Positions 1 through 6,382 of a stretch of DNA of 16,158 nucleotides are shown piece after piece. The DNA comes from SIG588 sp964515215. GTDB lineage: Bacteria; Bacillota; Clostridia; Oscillospirales; Acutalibacteraceae. Each line of letters begins with the position of its first letter. Positions within the stretch are counted from its first letter, which is position 1. A program made the position numbers and the translations under genes. The stretch is taken from contig CAZESL010000052.1 of NCBI GenBank assembly GCA_964515215.1, forward strand, positions 1 through 16,158. The letters are read 5' to 3'. The notes below the pieces were generated by a model. It saw only the letters and a list, made by a program, of their open reading frames with translations. It had not been told where the DNA came from and searched no databases.

Positions 1-961
1 AGTTGAACACCGCTTCCACGTCGTCCACGTCGATGCCGCGCGCCGCCACGTCGGTAGCGGTCAAAATTTCAAACTTGCCGTCGCGGAAACCCGCCATCAC
101 GCGGTTGCGCTGAGCCTGCGGGATGTCTCCGTGCAGACAATCGGCAGACCGACCGTCGCGGCGCAGGCGCATATCCAGCCACCGCACGGTGGATTTCATA
201 TTGGCAAAGATCATCACCCGCTTTAAACCGAGCGTGTCGATGATGTGCCCCATCGCGGCAAAACGCTGTTCCGCCGCATCCATCGCAAGCGAATACTGCG
301 CGATGTTCGGGCGGTTATCGCCCTCCGCTTCCACCGTGATCTCCACGGCACCGTGCTGATATTCCCACGCCACGTCCATCACCTCGCGGGAGATGGTGGC
401 GGAGAACATCACCACCTGCGTGTCGCCGGGGGTGGCGTTCAAGATCTTGCGTACGTCGCGGATAAAGCCCATTTTCAGCATTTCGTCCGCTTCGTCCAAC
501 ACCGCCGTATAGACGTTGCCCAAAAAGGCAGTACCGCGCCCCATGTGATCCAGCAAGCGACCGGGGGTCGCCACCACGATGTGGGGGTTCTTCTCCAGCG
601 CGATGAGTTGTTTTTTGATCGGCTGACCGCCGTAGATGGCGGCAATACGCACACCCGCGATATAGGTCGCGAGGGCGCGCAGTTCCTCGGTGATCTGCAA
701 GCAGAGTTCGCGGGTGGGGCAAAGCACCACCGCTTGGATATCGTTGCTGTGCAGATCCACACATTCCAAAAGCGGAATGCCGAACGCACAGGTCTTACCC
801 GTGCCGGTAGGGGCTTTGGCGATCACGTCGCGGCCCTCCAACATCGGGCCGATCGCCTGTTGTTGAACGGGTGTAGGATGTTCGATCCCCATCTTGTGCA
901 AGGCGCGCACAACGGGTTCGGTCAGTTGCAGATCGCCGAATGCGGCGAGAGTCGTACTCAT
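1..961 (-). CDS. DEAD-box ATP-dependent RNA helicase (C-terminus cut by window edge)
   Basis: About 320 residues are visible, reading leftward off the window. The RecA-like core motifs appear in order: a Q motif (F-x-L at residues 8-11 with PTPVQQQAI), Walker A as APTGTGKT, motif Ia PTREL, TPGRLLDH, the DEAD box (DEADEM), SAT, then the second RecA domain up to motif V (ATDVAARGIDVDDVEAVFN). Motif VI and any C-terminal extension lie outside. The family unwinds short RNA duplexes with ATP in the cytoplasm, in ribosome assembly or mRNA decay. Walker A has APTG rather than the usual AQTG, a mild change. The start is the ATG at 959-961, with a GAAAGGA ribosome site at 974-980 that abuts the stop of the upstream pseudokinase gene 21 bp away, so the two are probably co-transcribed. 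The exact subfamily (CshA-, DeaD- or DbpA-like) cannot be told without the C-terminus. Confidence 0.95.
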   Translation of the reverse strand, partial: MSTTLAAFGDLQLTEPVVRALHKMGIEHPTPVQQQAIGPMLEGRDVIAKAPTGTGKTCAFGIPLLECVDLHSNDIQAVVLCPTRELCLQITEELRALATYIAGVRIAAIYGGQPIKKQLIALEKNPHIVVATPGRLLDHMGRGTAFLGNVYTAVLDEADEMLKMGFIRDVRKILNATPGDTQVVMFSATISREVMDVAWEYQHGAVEITVEAEGDNRPNIAQYSLAMDAAEQRFAAMGHIIDTLGLKRVMIFANMKSTVRWLDMRLRRDGRSADCLHGDIPQAQRNRVMAGFRDGKFEILTATDVAARGIDVDDVEAVFN

Positions 962-982
962 ACAGAATGGATATCCTTTCGT

Positions 983-2932
983 TTACTCCGAAACGGTCGT
1001 CGTGGGCGCCTCGGTGGGTGCCGCGGTCGTCGTGGGCGCTTCGGTAGTGGCTTCCGTTGTCGTGGGCGCCTCCGTTGCGGATGCGGTCGTCGTGGCGGCG
1101 GTCGTCGTGGTCGTAGTCGTGACGGCCGTTGTGGTCGTCGCGGTAGTCGCAGTCGACGACGGGGTGACCGTTGTGGTCGTCGTTCCGGTGGAACTCGACG
1201 GTTTAGCGGTCGTGGTGGTTGTGGCCGACGAAGACGGTTTAGTTGTCGTCGTGGTCGTTGCCGTAGGCGTCCATGCGGTGGTCGTGGTGGTCGTGGGAGC
1301 GGTAGTCTCCTTTACACTCACCCGCAGACGCACGGTGTTGCCGCGTGCCAGAACGGTGTTCTTTGCAGGGCTGGAACTTTCCACCTTGCCGAATTCCACC
1401 GACGTAACCAACACTTCGTCCACCTGCACCTTAAAGCCGAGTGCTTCCATATACGCCACGGCGTGGTCGCGTTCCCAACCTGCCACGTCGGGTACGGCGA
1501 TCGCCTCGGGACCCGCACTGACCATAACGTATACAGCGGCGGTCACGTCTGCTTCTTCCTCGCTCGAAGGTGTTTGTGACAGTACGGTGCCGGCGGGTGC
1601 CGTATCACTGTACTGGAAGCCGGCGAGTTTGATGGCGCGGTTTTCCACATACTTGCCGCGCAGAAGGTCGTAATCCTGACCGACCACGTTCGGCACCGAA
1701 CCCATGGTGTTCGGCTCCACAAACTCGGTCTTATCGGTGATCACGATCGTTCCCGTCGGCACGGTGGTGGTCGCATCGGTCGGTGTCCCCTCGGCAGCGG
1801 GCGGCGCCGTAATGCGACCAAGCGCAAAGCCGAGAAGTGCGATCAAAATGCAGGCGATAATGCCTACCACGATGTACACACCGATGGGCGTGCCCGTCGG
1901 TTCCAGTTCGTATTCGTCTTCGGCAGGGATCTCCTCGGGAGACTCTTCATCCTCCAACAGTGCCGCCACCGCCGGCGCTTCCGCCAAGCGGTCGCGCAAC
2001 AGCGCGAGCGAGGAGAGGCGCTTTTCGAGACTGGGTTGCAAGGCACTGAACAGTGCCGATGCCACGTGGGGCGGGAATTCGCTCGCCACTTCGGACGGCA
2101 CGGTAAGATCGGCATTGGTCTTCGGGCGGGTCTCGCCGTCCGGCGGGGGAGAACCTACCAACGTGCGGAAGATGACCGCCGCCGCGCCGTAGACATCCGC
2201 CGTCGCCGTGGGGGTAGTGCCGAACGCATACTGCTCGGGTGCGGCATAGCCCGACGCCAATTCCGCTGTCAATTCACTGTTGGCGGAACGCGCCTCGCCG
2301 ATGGCAAAGTCACTGACGTGCAACTTGCCGTCGGTACCGACGATCAGCACGTCGGGCGACAGGCCCAGATGAAACACCCCCGCCTGATGCCACGACACGA
2401 GCGAGTTTAACAGCGGAATAAACAGGGGACGCGCTTCGTCCCACGTCATACGGCCGCCGTGCTCTTCCAAATACGCCGTGAGGGAGACACCCTCACACTG
2501 CTCGCTTACGGTGTAAGCGGTAGTGTTTTGCTGGAAGATGTCATAGGTCGGAATACTGGCGGGCAGATCCCGCATACGTGCTACCACACGGGCGTGCGCC
2601 AAGAACTTGTTCATATAGTCGGTGTAGGTCTGCTCACAGCCGCGAATCGCGCGCAAGGAGAGATCTTCTGCGCGCTCACACAACGTCTGCGGGAAGAATT
2701 CACGCACCGTGATGGGCGCTTTCAACACCGTATCATAACCCGCGTACAGCGCCGCATCACCGCCGTCCTTCAGCAAACGGCCGACCATGTACCGCTCGGA
2801 TAACAGCGTGCCCGTCGGTAACGCATGGGGCGGATTGGTGGCACTGGCAATATCCCCGCACAGCGGGCAGACCGCCGCGCCCTCTTCCAACGGCTGCATG
2901 CAACGCATACACAAATGAGAATAATTTGTCAT
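983..2932 (-). CDS. Zinc-ribbon / degenerate kinase / TM / PASTA protein (probable pseudokinase)
   Basis: The 649-residue protein has an N-terminal zinc ribbon (C8xxC11 and C22xxC25), a eukaryotic-like kinase fold (about 47-320), an acidic juxtamembrane stretch (326-345), one membrane helix (about 351-371), two PASTA domains (about 412-473 and 479-541), and a Thr-rich tail (542-649). Homologous kinases expose the kinase to the cytoplasm and PASTA to the cell wall, where it binds muropeptides. Here the hallmark catalytic positions are altered: the VAIK lysine region reads ITVREFFP, HRD reads HLG (188-190) with no Asn in the following LSPDVL, and DFG reads DFA (208-210). The APE motif (231-233) is kept. 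I infer a signalling or scaffolding pseudokinase that senses the wall rather than an active kinase. The start ATG at 2930-2932 has GGAAAGGG at 2941-2948. It is first gene of an operon with the helicase. Confidence 0.9.
   Translation of the reverse strand: MTNYSHLCMRCMQPLEEGAAVCPLCGDIASATNPPHALPTGTLLSERYMVGRLLKDGGDAALYAGYDTVLKAPITVREFFPQTLCERAEDLSLRAIRGCEQTYTDYMNKFLAHARVVARMRDLPASIPTYDIFQQNTTAYTVSEQCEGVSLTAYLEEHGGRMTWDEARPLFIPLLNSLVSWHQAGVFHLGLSPDVLIVGTDGKLHVSDFAIGEARSANSELTAELASGYAAPEQYAFGTTPTATADVYGAAAVIFRTLVGSPPPDGETRPKTNADLTVPSEVASEFPPHVASALFSALQPSLEKRLSSLALLRDRLAEAPAVAALLEDEESPEEIPAEDEYELEPTGTPIGVYIVVGIIACILIALLGFALGRITAPPAAEGTPTDATTTVPTGTIVITDKTEFVEPNTMGSVPNVVGQDYDLLRGKYVENRAIKLAGFQYSDTAPAGTVLSQTPSSEEEADVTAAVYVMVSAGPEAIAVPDVAGWERDHAVAYMEALGFKVQVDEVLVTSVEFGKVESSSPAKNTVLARGNTVRLRVSVKETTAPTTTTTTAWTPTATTTTTTKPSSSATTTTTAKPSSSTGTTTTTVTPSSTATTATTTTAVTTTTTTTAATTTASATEAPTTTEATTEAPTTTAAPTEAPTTTVSE
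986..1309 (-). repeat. Thr-rich low-complexity tail of the pseudokinase
   Basis: Codons for residues 542-649 are dominated by Thr (ACG/ACA/ACC), broken by short KPSSS, TPSS and TEAPTTT motifs. The last 30 residues form a loose TEAPTTT-type repeat. Such tails usually act as extended wall-spanning or glycosylatable linkers. This one is at the very C-terminus, after the PASTA domains, with no LPxTG anchor behind it. The opposite strand shows long spurious Val- and Arg-rich frames because of this composition. Confidence 0.85.
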
Positions 2933-2964
2933 ACTGACATCCCTTTCCGTAACTACTGTACCTT

Positions 2965-2993
2965 ATTATAGTAAATACCGCGGACAAAGTCAA
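2965..2993 (-). promoter_or_regulatory. Sigma-A promoter of the pseudokinase-helicase operon
   Basis: Reading leftward, the -35 is TTGACT (2988-2993), the spacer is 17 bp, and the -10 is a perfect TATAAT (2965-2970). Transcription should begin near 2958, giving a leader of about 26 nt that carries the ribosome site at 2941-2948. Confidence 0.85.
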
Positions 2994-3446
2994 GCGGCGG
3001 TGTGAGATTGTAACCTTTTATTCATACATCCTCACGTACGCGATTTCCAATTTTCGCGAAAATGAAAACATATGCGCTCAAAAGAAAAAATATGCGTTTA
3101 AACCGATAAAAAACAGCCCAAAATGAAAGAAAATCCTCTGTTTTTCGCATGTTTTGCAAGGGTGCACATGGGGAAATTCGGCTGAATGCACAAAATATCG
3201 CGAACAAACGTTCCTATCAATTTGCGCTTCCAGTTTTGTAAATAAATGGAAGGCAAAGCGGAAAAAGTCACAAAAATTTGCACAAAGGGGGAGACACTGA
3301 TGGCGAAATATGAAAAAAACGACGATCTTTTGGGTTGTGGGTGCCAAGGAAAAAGGCGGTGATTTTGGCGGCGGCAAAAAGGAAGTGATTGGAAAATCGA
3401 CGGAAAAGTTTGTGCAAAGATACTAAAAAAGCGGTGTTTCGTTTGG
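2994..3446. other. AT-rich intergenic region without a convincing gene
   Basis: About 450 bp lie between two outward-facing promoters and are markedly richer in A and T than the flanking genes. Visible items are a 12-bp palindrome (TTTTCGCGAAAA, 3051-3062), a near-direct repeat of ATATGCG followed by CTCAAA or TTTAAA (around 3069-3102), and a tiny plus-strand frame (3300-3362) behind a good ribosome site. The longer minus-strand frames here are Phe/Leu/Cys-rich, overlap one another and lack domain character, so I do not call them. No tRNA or known RNA fold was recognised. Confidence 0.6.
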
Positions 3447-3475
3447 TTGACATCACACACCCCTTTGCGTATAAT
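3447..3475 (+). promoter_or_regulatory. Perfect sigma-A promoter of the YabE-like gene
   Basis: TTGACA (3447-3452), 17-bp spacer, TATAAT (3470-3475), matching consensus at all twelve positions. The start point should be near 3482, leaving a leader of about 70 nt that contains the inverted repeat at 3514-3537. A promoter this strong before a wall enzyme gene suggests that regulation acts at the operator or RNA level. Confidence 0.9.
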
Positions 3476-3513
3476 GGCAACAGTGCGCAATCCCCGACTT
3501 ACGAACTGTATAT

Positions 3514-3537
3514 ACAGGGTGAACAGTTAGACCCTGT
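3514..3537 (+). promoter_or_regulatory. Inverted repeat ACAGGGT-N10-ACCCTGT in the leader
   Basis: A perfect 7-bp inverted repeat with a 10-nt loop sits about 32 nt after the predicted start point and just before the ribosome site (GAGAGGAG, 3540-3547). It is preceded by the palindrome CTGTATATACAG (3505-3516), which overlaps its left arm. An element of the same geometry lies in the YitT leader at 8850-8873. It may be an operator for a dimeric repressor or an RNA hairpin. Confidence 0.5.
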
Positions 3538-3552
3538 AGAGAGGAGAATATA

Positions 3553-4605
3553 ATGGGAACGCGACAAGAAAACAGAAATGAGGTCCGCTATCAACCGTTC
3601 TGGCGCAGTCGCTGGGCGGCGGCCGCGATGTTATCGGTCGTGAGTGCGGTGGTGATCACCTGTTTGGTGTCCCGCATGCAAGCGTTCACGGTGCTGGACG
3701 GCGGCGAGCGTTTTGTCATATCCGCGTTGACCGACGACCCGACCGAGGCGATTCGCTTGGCAGGGGTCACGATGGGCGAGCACGATGCCGTGTACCGCGC
3801 GGGCAGCGGAAACGAATTGACCATTGACCGTGCATTTGCGGTGAACGTCACAGTGGATGGCGAGACTAAGCAGTTATATCTCACCGGCGGCACGGTGGGC
3901 GATGCGTTGAAGCAAGCCGGTGTAAATGCGAACGATTACCGTTTGGTAAATGCCGCCGTGACCGACACGCTGGATGCCGGCGCGGATATTTGTCTGGAAA
4001 GTGTATTGAATTATGCCGAACGTACCGAAACGGAGGGATTGCCCTTCACGGTAAAGACGGAATACACCCCCGATCTGGCGAAAGGTCAGACTAAGGTGGT
4101 GCAAAAAGGCGAAAACGGGAAGGTGACCCGCGTGATCCGCGATACGCTGGCAGACGGGGAAGTGGTGTCCTCGGTGGTGCTCAGCGAACAGCGGGTCGAG
4201 GCGGTGGAGGAGATCCGCCTGATCGGCACGACGGTGGGCAAGGCGATGTCTCCCGCCCCGTACGATATCGAACTGAACGCGCTGGGACAGCCCGTAGGCT
4301 ACGAGATGTTGAAGGTCGGCCAGTGTACGGCGTATACCAACGACCGCGGTCTGGCAGGTCAGTGGACCTCTACCGGCTGTCCCGCTTCGGTGGGCGTGGT
4401 CGCCGTTGATCCGAAGGTGATCCCCTACGGTACGGAGTTGTACATTGTGTCGGCGGACGGTTCGATCGTGTACGGCTACGCGATCGCGGGCGATACGGGC
4501 GGTGCGCTGACCAGCGGCCGCGTGCTGGTAGACTTGTTTATGGATACCTACGAAGACTGTATGCGCTTCGGTCGCCGCGATATGAACGTGTATATTTTGA
4601 ACTAA
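3553..4605 (+). CDS. YabE-like cell-wall protein: DUF348 x2, G5 and 3D domains
   Basis: The 350-residue protein has an N-terminal cytoplasmic tail, one signal anchor (about 22-42), two DUF348-type repeats (about 45-88 and 95-148), a G5 domain (about 150-225) and a C-terminal 3D domain (about 257-350). The three signature aspartates of 3D are seen in VAVDP (D286), AGDTGG (D314) and VDLF (D327). 3D domains form a double-psi beta-barrel related to MltA/RlpA lytic transglycosylases, and YabE/Rpf-type proteins cleave or remodel peptidoglycan outside the membrane. The length and order match the YabE family closely. The start ATG has GAGAGGAG 5 nt upstream. It is monocistronic: its own promoter is at 3447-3475, and its stop lies in the terminator stem shared with the convergent antiporter gene. 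Confidence 0.92.
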   Translation: MGTRQENRNEVRYQPFWRSRWAAAAMLSVVSAVVITCLVSRMQAFTVLDGGERFVISALTDDPTEAIRLAGVTMGEHDAVYRAGSGNELTIDRAFAVNVTVDGETKQLYLTGGTVGDALKQAGVNANDYRLVNAAVTDTLDAGADICLESVLNYAERTETEGLPFTVKTEYTPDLAKGQTKVVQKGENGKVTRVIRDTLADGEVVSSVVLSEQRVEAVEEIRLIGTTVGKAMSPAPYDIELNALGQPVGYEMLKVGQCTAYTNDRGLAGQWTSTGCPASVGVVAVDPKVIPYGTELYIVSADGSIVYGYAIAGDTGGALTSGRVLVDLFMDTYEDCMRFGRRDMNVYILN

Positions 4606-4644
4606 CAAAGAAACCACCCGCCGCTGGCGGGTGGTTTCTTTGTT
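4604..4644. terminator. Bidirectional terminator between YabE-like and antiporter genes
   Basis: Perfect 19-bp inverted repeat (arms 4604-4622 and 4626-4644) with loop GCT. The stem has a GC-rich core flanked by AAAGAAA and TTTCTTT, so each strand ends in a U-rich run. The left arm includes the last two bases of the plus-strand stop codon, and the right arm touches the minus-strand stop codon at 4644-4646. Confidence 0.93.
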
Positions 4645-5915
4645 TACGGATGTATCGTTTCGCCGCGGGCGGATTTCTTGCCTTCGGGTTCGATCTCGCC
4701 GGCGTGGGTCAGCGCCACCTTCGTAAAGTACGGGCCGACCAATTCGTAGATCAGCACCGAGAACAGCGTAATGTTCGCGACCAGTGTGCCGCATTCACCG
4801 AGCGTCTCTGCCTTGATCGCCATACCGAGCGCCACGCCCGCTTGCGGCAACAGCGTAACACCGAGATATTTTACGATCGGCGGTGCGCACTTGGTGGCAC
4901 GTGCGCTGATAGCCGCACCGCAGTACTTACCTACCGAGCGGAACAGGATGTATACCGCGCCAATCAGCACTACCGTCCAATCCCGGAATACCGAAAGTTC
5001 GAGCTCGGCACCGCTGATAACGAAGAACAGCACGAACAGGGGGGCGGTCCAACGATCCACACGACCCATCAACTCTTCGGAGAAGTCGCACACGTTGCAG
5101 AACACCGTGCCGAGCATCATGCACACAAGCAGAGAAGAGAACGCCACGTGCACCCCGCCGATGTGGAATTCCACCATCGACAACGCCACCGTCAAGAACA
5201 CAAAGGTGACCGACATGGCGAGACGCTTCGAGCGGGAGTGGAAAAAGCGTTCGAAGAAGGAGAAGAGCAAGCCCATCACCAAGCCGAGCAGCAACGAGCA
5301 GACCACTTCCAAAATCGGCTCCAACACGATGGAAAGCATATCTACGTGACCCAATACCAACGCTTTGGCGATGCCGAACGAAACGGCAAACAGCACGAGA
5401 CCCACGGCATCGTCCAGTGCCACGATGGGGAGCAGAAGGTCGGTCAGCGGACCTTTTGCCTTGTATTGCCGTACCACCATCAAGGTGGCGGCAGGTGCGG
5501 TCGCGGAGGCTACCGCGCCGAGAACGATGGCGGTAGGGAGCGGCAACTTATCGGGCATCAAAAAGTGCAGACCGATGAGGGCGGCATCTACCAATACCGT
5601 CGCGACCACCGCCTGAAAGATGCCAATGACGGTGGCTTGCTTGCCCGTCTTTTTCAGTTGCGACCAGCGGAATTCGTTGCCGATGGAAAAGGCGATGAAA
5701 CCGAGCGCCACGTCGGACAGCAACCGATACGTGTGGATATTTTCCATGCTGGTGAAACCGAGCCCCTCAACCCCGAATGCGCCGAGCAGATACGGGCCCA
5801 CTAAAATACCCGCGACCAGATACGCGGTCACGGCGGGCAGTTTCAGCAGTTTTGCCAAACGGGACAACATCAATCCCGCAAACAGTGCCACCGACAGTGT
5901 CAATAACGTTTGCAT
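4644..5915 (-). CDS. Cation:proton antiporter (CPA family, Na+/H+ exchanger domain)
   Basis: The 423-residue protein has a dozen or so hydrophobic segments over residues 1-400. It shows the family landmarks: an N-terminal LPAVTAYLVAGILVGP segment, the unwound-helix signature SATAPAAT (about 137-144), and the ion-binding double aspartate in VALDDAVG (D168-D169). In characterised relatives the DD pair goes with electrogenic Na+/H+ exchange, while KefC-type potassium systems differ there, so Na+ (or K+)/H+ exchange at the cytoplasmic membrane is the likely role. There is no C-terminal TrkA/RCK domain, only a short charged tail. The start ATG (5913-5915) has AGAAGG near 5923-5928. It has its own promoter at 5950-5978 and is terminated by the shared hairpin at 4604-4644. 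Confidence 0.92.
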   Translation of the reverse strand: MQTLLTLSVALFAGLMLSRLAKLLKLPAVTAYLVAGILVGPYLLGAFGVEGLGFTSMENIHTYRLLSDVALGFIAFSIGNEFRWSQLKKTGKQATVIGIFQAVVATVLVDAALIGLHFLMPDKLPLPTAIVLGAVASATAPAATLMVVRQYKAKGPLTDLLLPIVALDDAVGLVLFAVSFGIAKALVLGHVDMLSIVLEPILEVVCSLLLGLVMGLLFSFFERFFHSRSKRLAMSVTFVFLTVALSMVEFHIGGVHVAFSSLLVCMMLGTVFCNVCDFSEELMGRVDRWTAPLFVLFFVISGAELELSVFRDWTVVLIGAVYILFRSVGKYCGAAISARATKCAPPIVKYLGVTLLPQAGVALGMAIKAETLGECGTLVANITLFSVLIYELVGPYFTKVALTHAGEIEPEGKKSARGETIHP

Positions 5916-5949
5916 ACATACAACCTTCTTTTCAAAAAATACCTAAATG

Positions 5950-5978
5950 ATTGTAGTCCTTTCATATGCAAATGTCAA
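5950..5978 (-). promoter_or_regulatory. Sigma-A promoter of the antiporter gene
   Basis: Reading leftward, TTGACA (5973-5978), 17-bp spacer, TACAAT (5950-5955). It lies immediately after the terminator that ends the upstream transcript, so the antiporter is a separate unit. The leader is about 28 nt. Confidence 0.85.
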
Positions 5979-5992
5979 GAGAAAAATCCAAC

Positions 5993-6019
5993 AAAAACCC
6001 GCCGCAGGGGCGGGTTTTT
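5993..6019 (-). terminator. Intrinsic terminator after the Dabb gene
   Basis: An 11-bp stem (arms 5993-6003 and 6009-6019, loop GCAGG) has AAAAACCC on one side and GGGTTTTT on the other. On the minus strand it ends in a U run just 7 bp past the Dabb stop codon. Confidence 0.9.
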
Positions 6020-6025
6020 CTATAC

Positions 6026-6322
6026 TCAAAAATCGAGGCACAAGCGCGTCTTCACAAACGGACGCACGAAATTGTTTGCCGTCGCTACGTGAGCTGGGTG
6101 TACAGCATACCCCGCGAGGGCATCAGCATCGGTGAGCACCGACTCCAGCATTGCGTCTGCATTCGAGGTCGCAAGTCCGTCGATATGTACCGTGAGAGAG
6201 CAAAGTCCTTCCACCGTACCGACCAGCGCTTCCAGTTCCCGCTTCATATTTTCGCACACGGTGCGTTTTTCTTGTGCCGATAACTCGTCTTTCAACTGCC
6301 ACAGAATGATATGTCGTACCAT
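6026..6322 (-). CDS. Dabb (stress-responsive A/B barrel) domain protein
   Basis: The 98-residue protein consists of a single dimeric alpha-beta barrel domain. It opens with the family-typical MVRHIILWQLKD, followed by a helix with KRELEAL, a GTVEGL turn, a strand with LTVHIDGL, and a final PAHVATANNFVRP helix with a last strand. Dabb proteins form ferredoxin-like dimers; members range from plant stress proteins to polyketide cyclases, and the bacterial single-domain ones mostly have no assigned substrate, so I assign none. AGGAG at 6332-6336 precedes the ATG at 6320-6322. The only space upstream is a terminator hairpin 26 nt before the start, so expression probably depends on read-through from the lipoprotein gene. 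No independent promoter is seen. Confidence 0.88.
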   Translation of the reverse strand: MVRHIILWQLKDELSAQEKRTVCENMKRELEALVGTVEGLCSLTVHIDGLATSNADAMLESVLTDADALAGYAVHPAHVATANNFVRPFVKTRLCLDF

Positions 6323-6344
6323 ACCGATACACTCCTCTCAAAAT

Positions 6345-6374
6345 AAAACGGGCTGTTGCAACCGCAACAGCCCG
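6345..6374 (-). terminator. Terminator hairpin between lipoprotein and Dabb genes
   Basis: An 11-bp perfect stem (arms 6349-6359 and 6364-6374, loop AACC) is followed on the minus strand by UUUUAUUUU. It begins 8 bp after the lipoprotein stop and ends about 9 bp before the Dabb ribosome site, so it probably reduces Dabb expression relative to the lipoprotein. Confidence 0.88.
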
Positions 6375-6382
6375 CCTGCTAC

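Noticed and set aside
245..1673. Long plus-strand open frames (Arg/Gly-rich and Val-rich) opposite the pseudokinase and helicase
   Set aside because: They are shadows of the Thr-codon repeats and GC-rich antisense strand, with poly-Val/poly-Arg composition, no ribosome site and no domain, whereas the minus-strand genes have full motif sets.
3022..3490. Overlapping minus-strand frames (61-130 codons) in the AT-rich spacer
   Set aside because: Phe/Cys/Leu-rich, mutually overlapping, with no ribosome site or domain, and one runs through the perfect promoter at 3447-3475.
4650..5804. 384-codon plus-strand frame inside the antiporter gene
   Set aside because: His/Gln/Arg-rich shadow of a membrane protein gene; the minus strand has the DD motif and hydrophobic helices.
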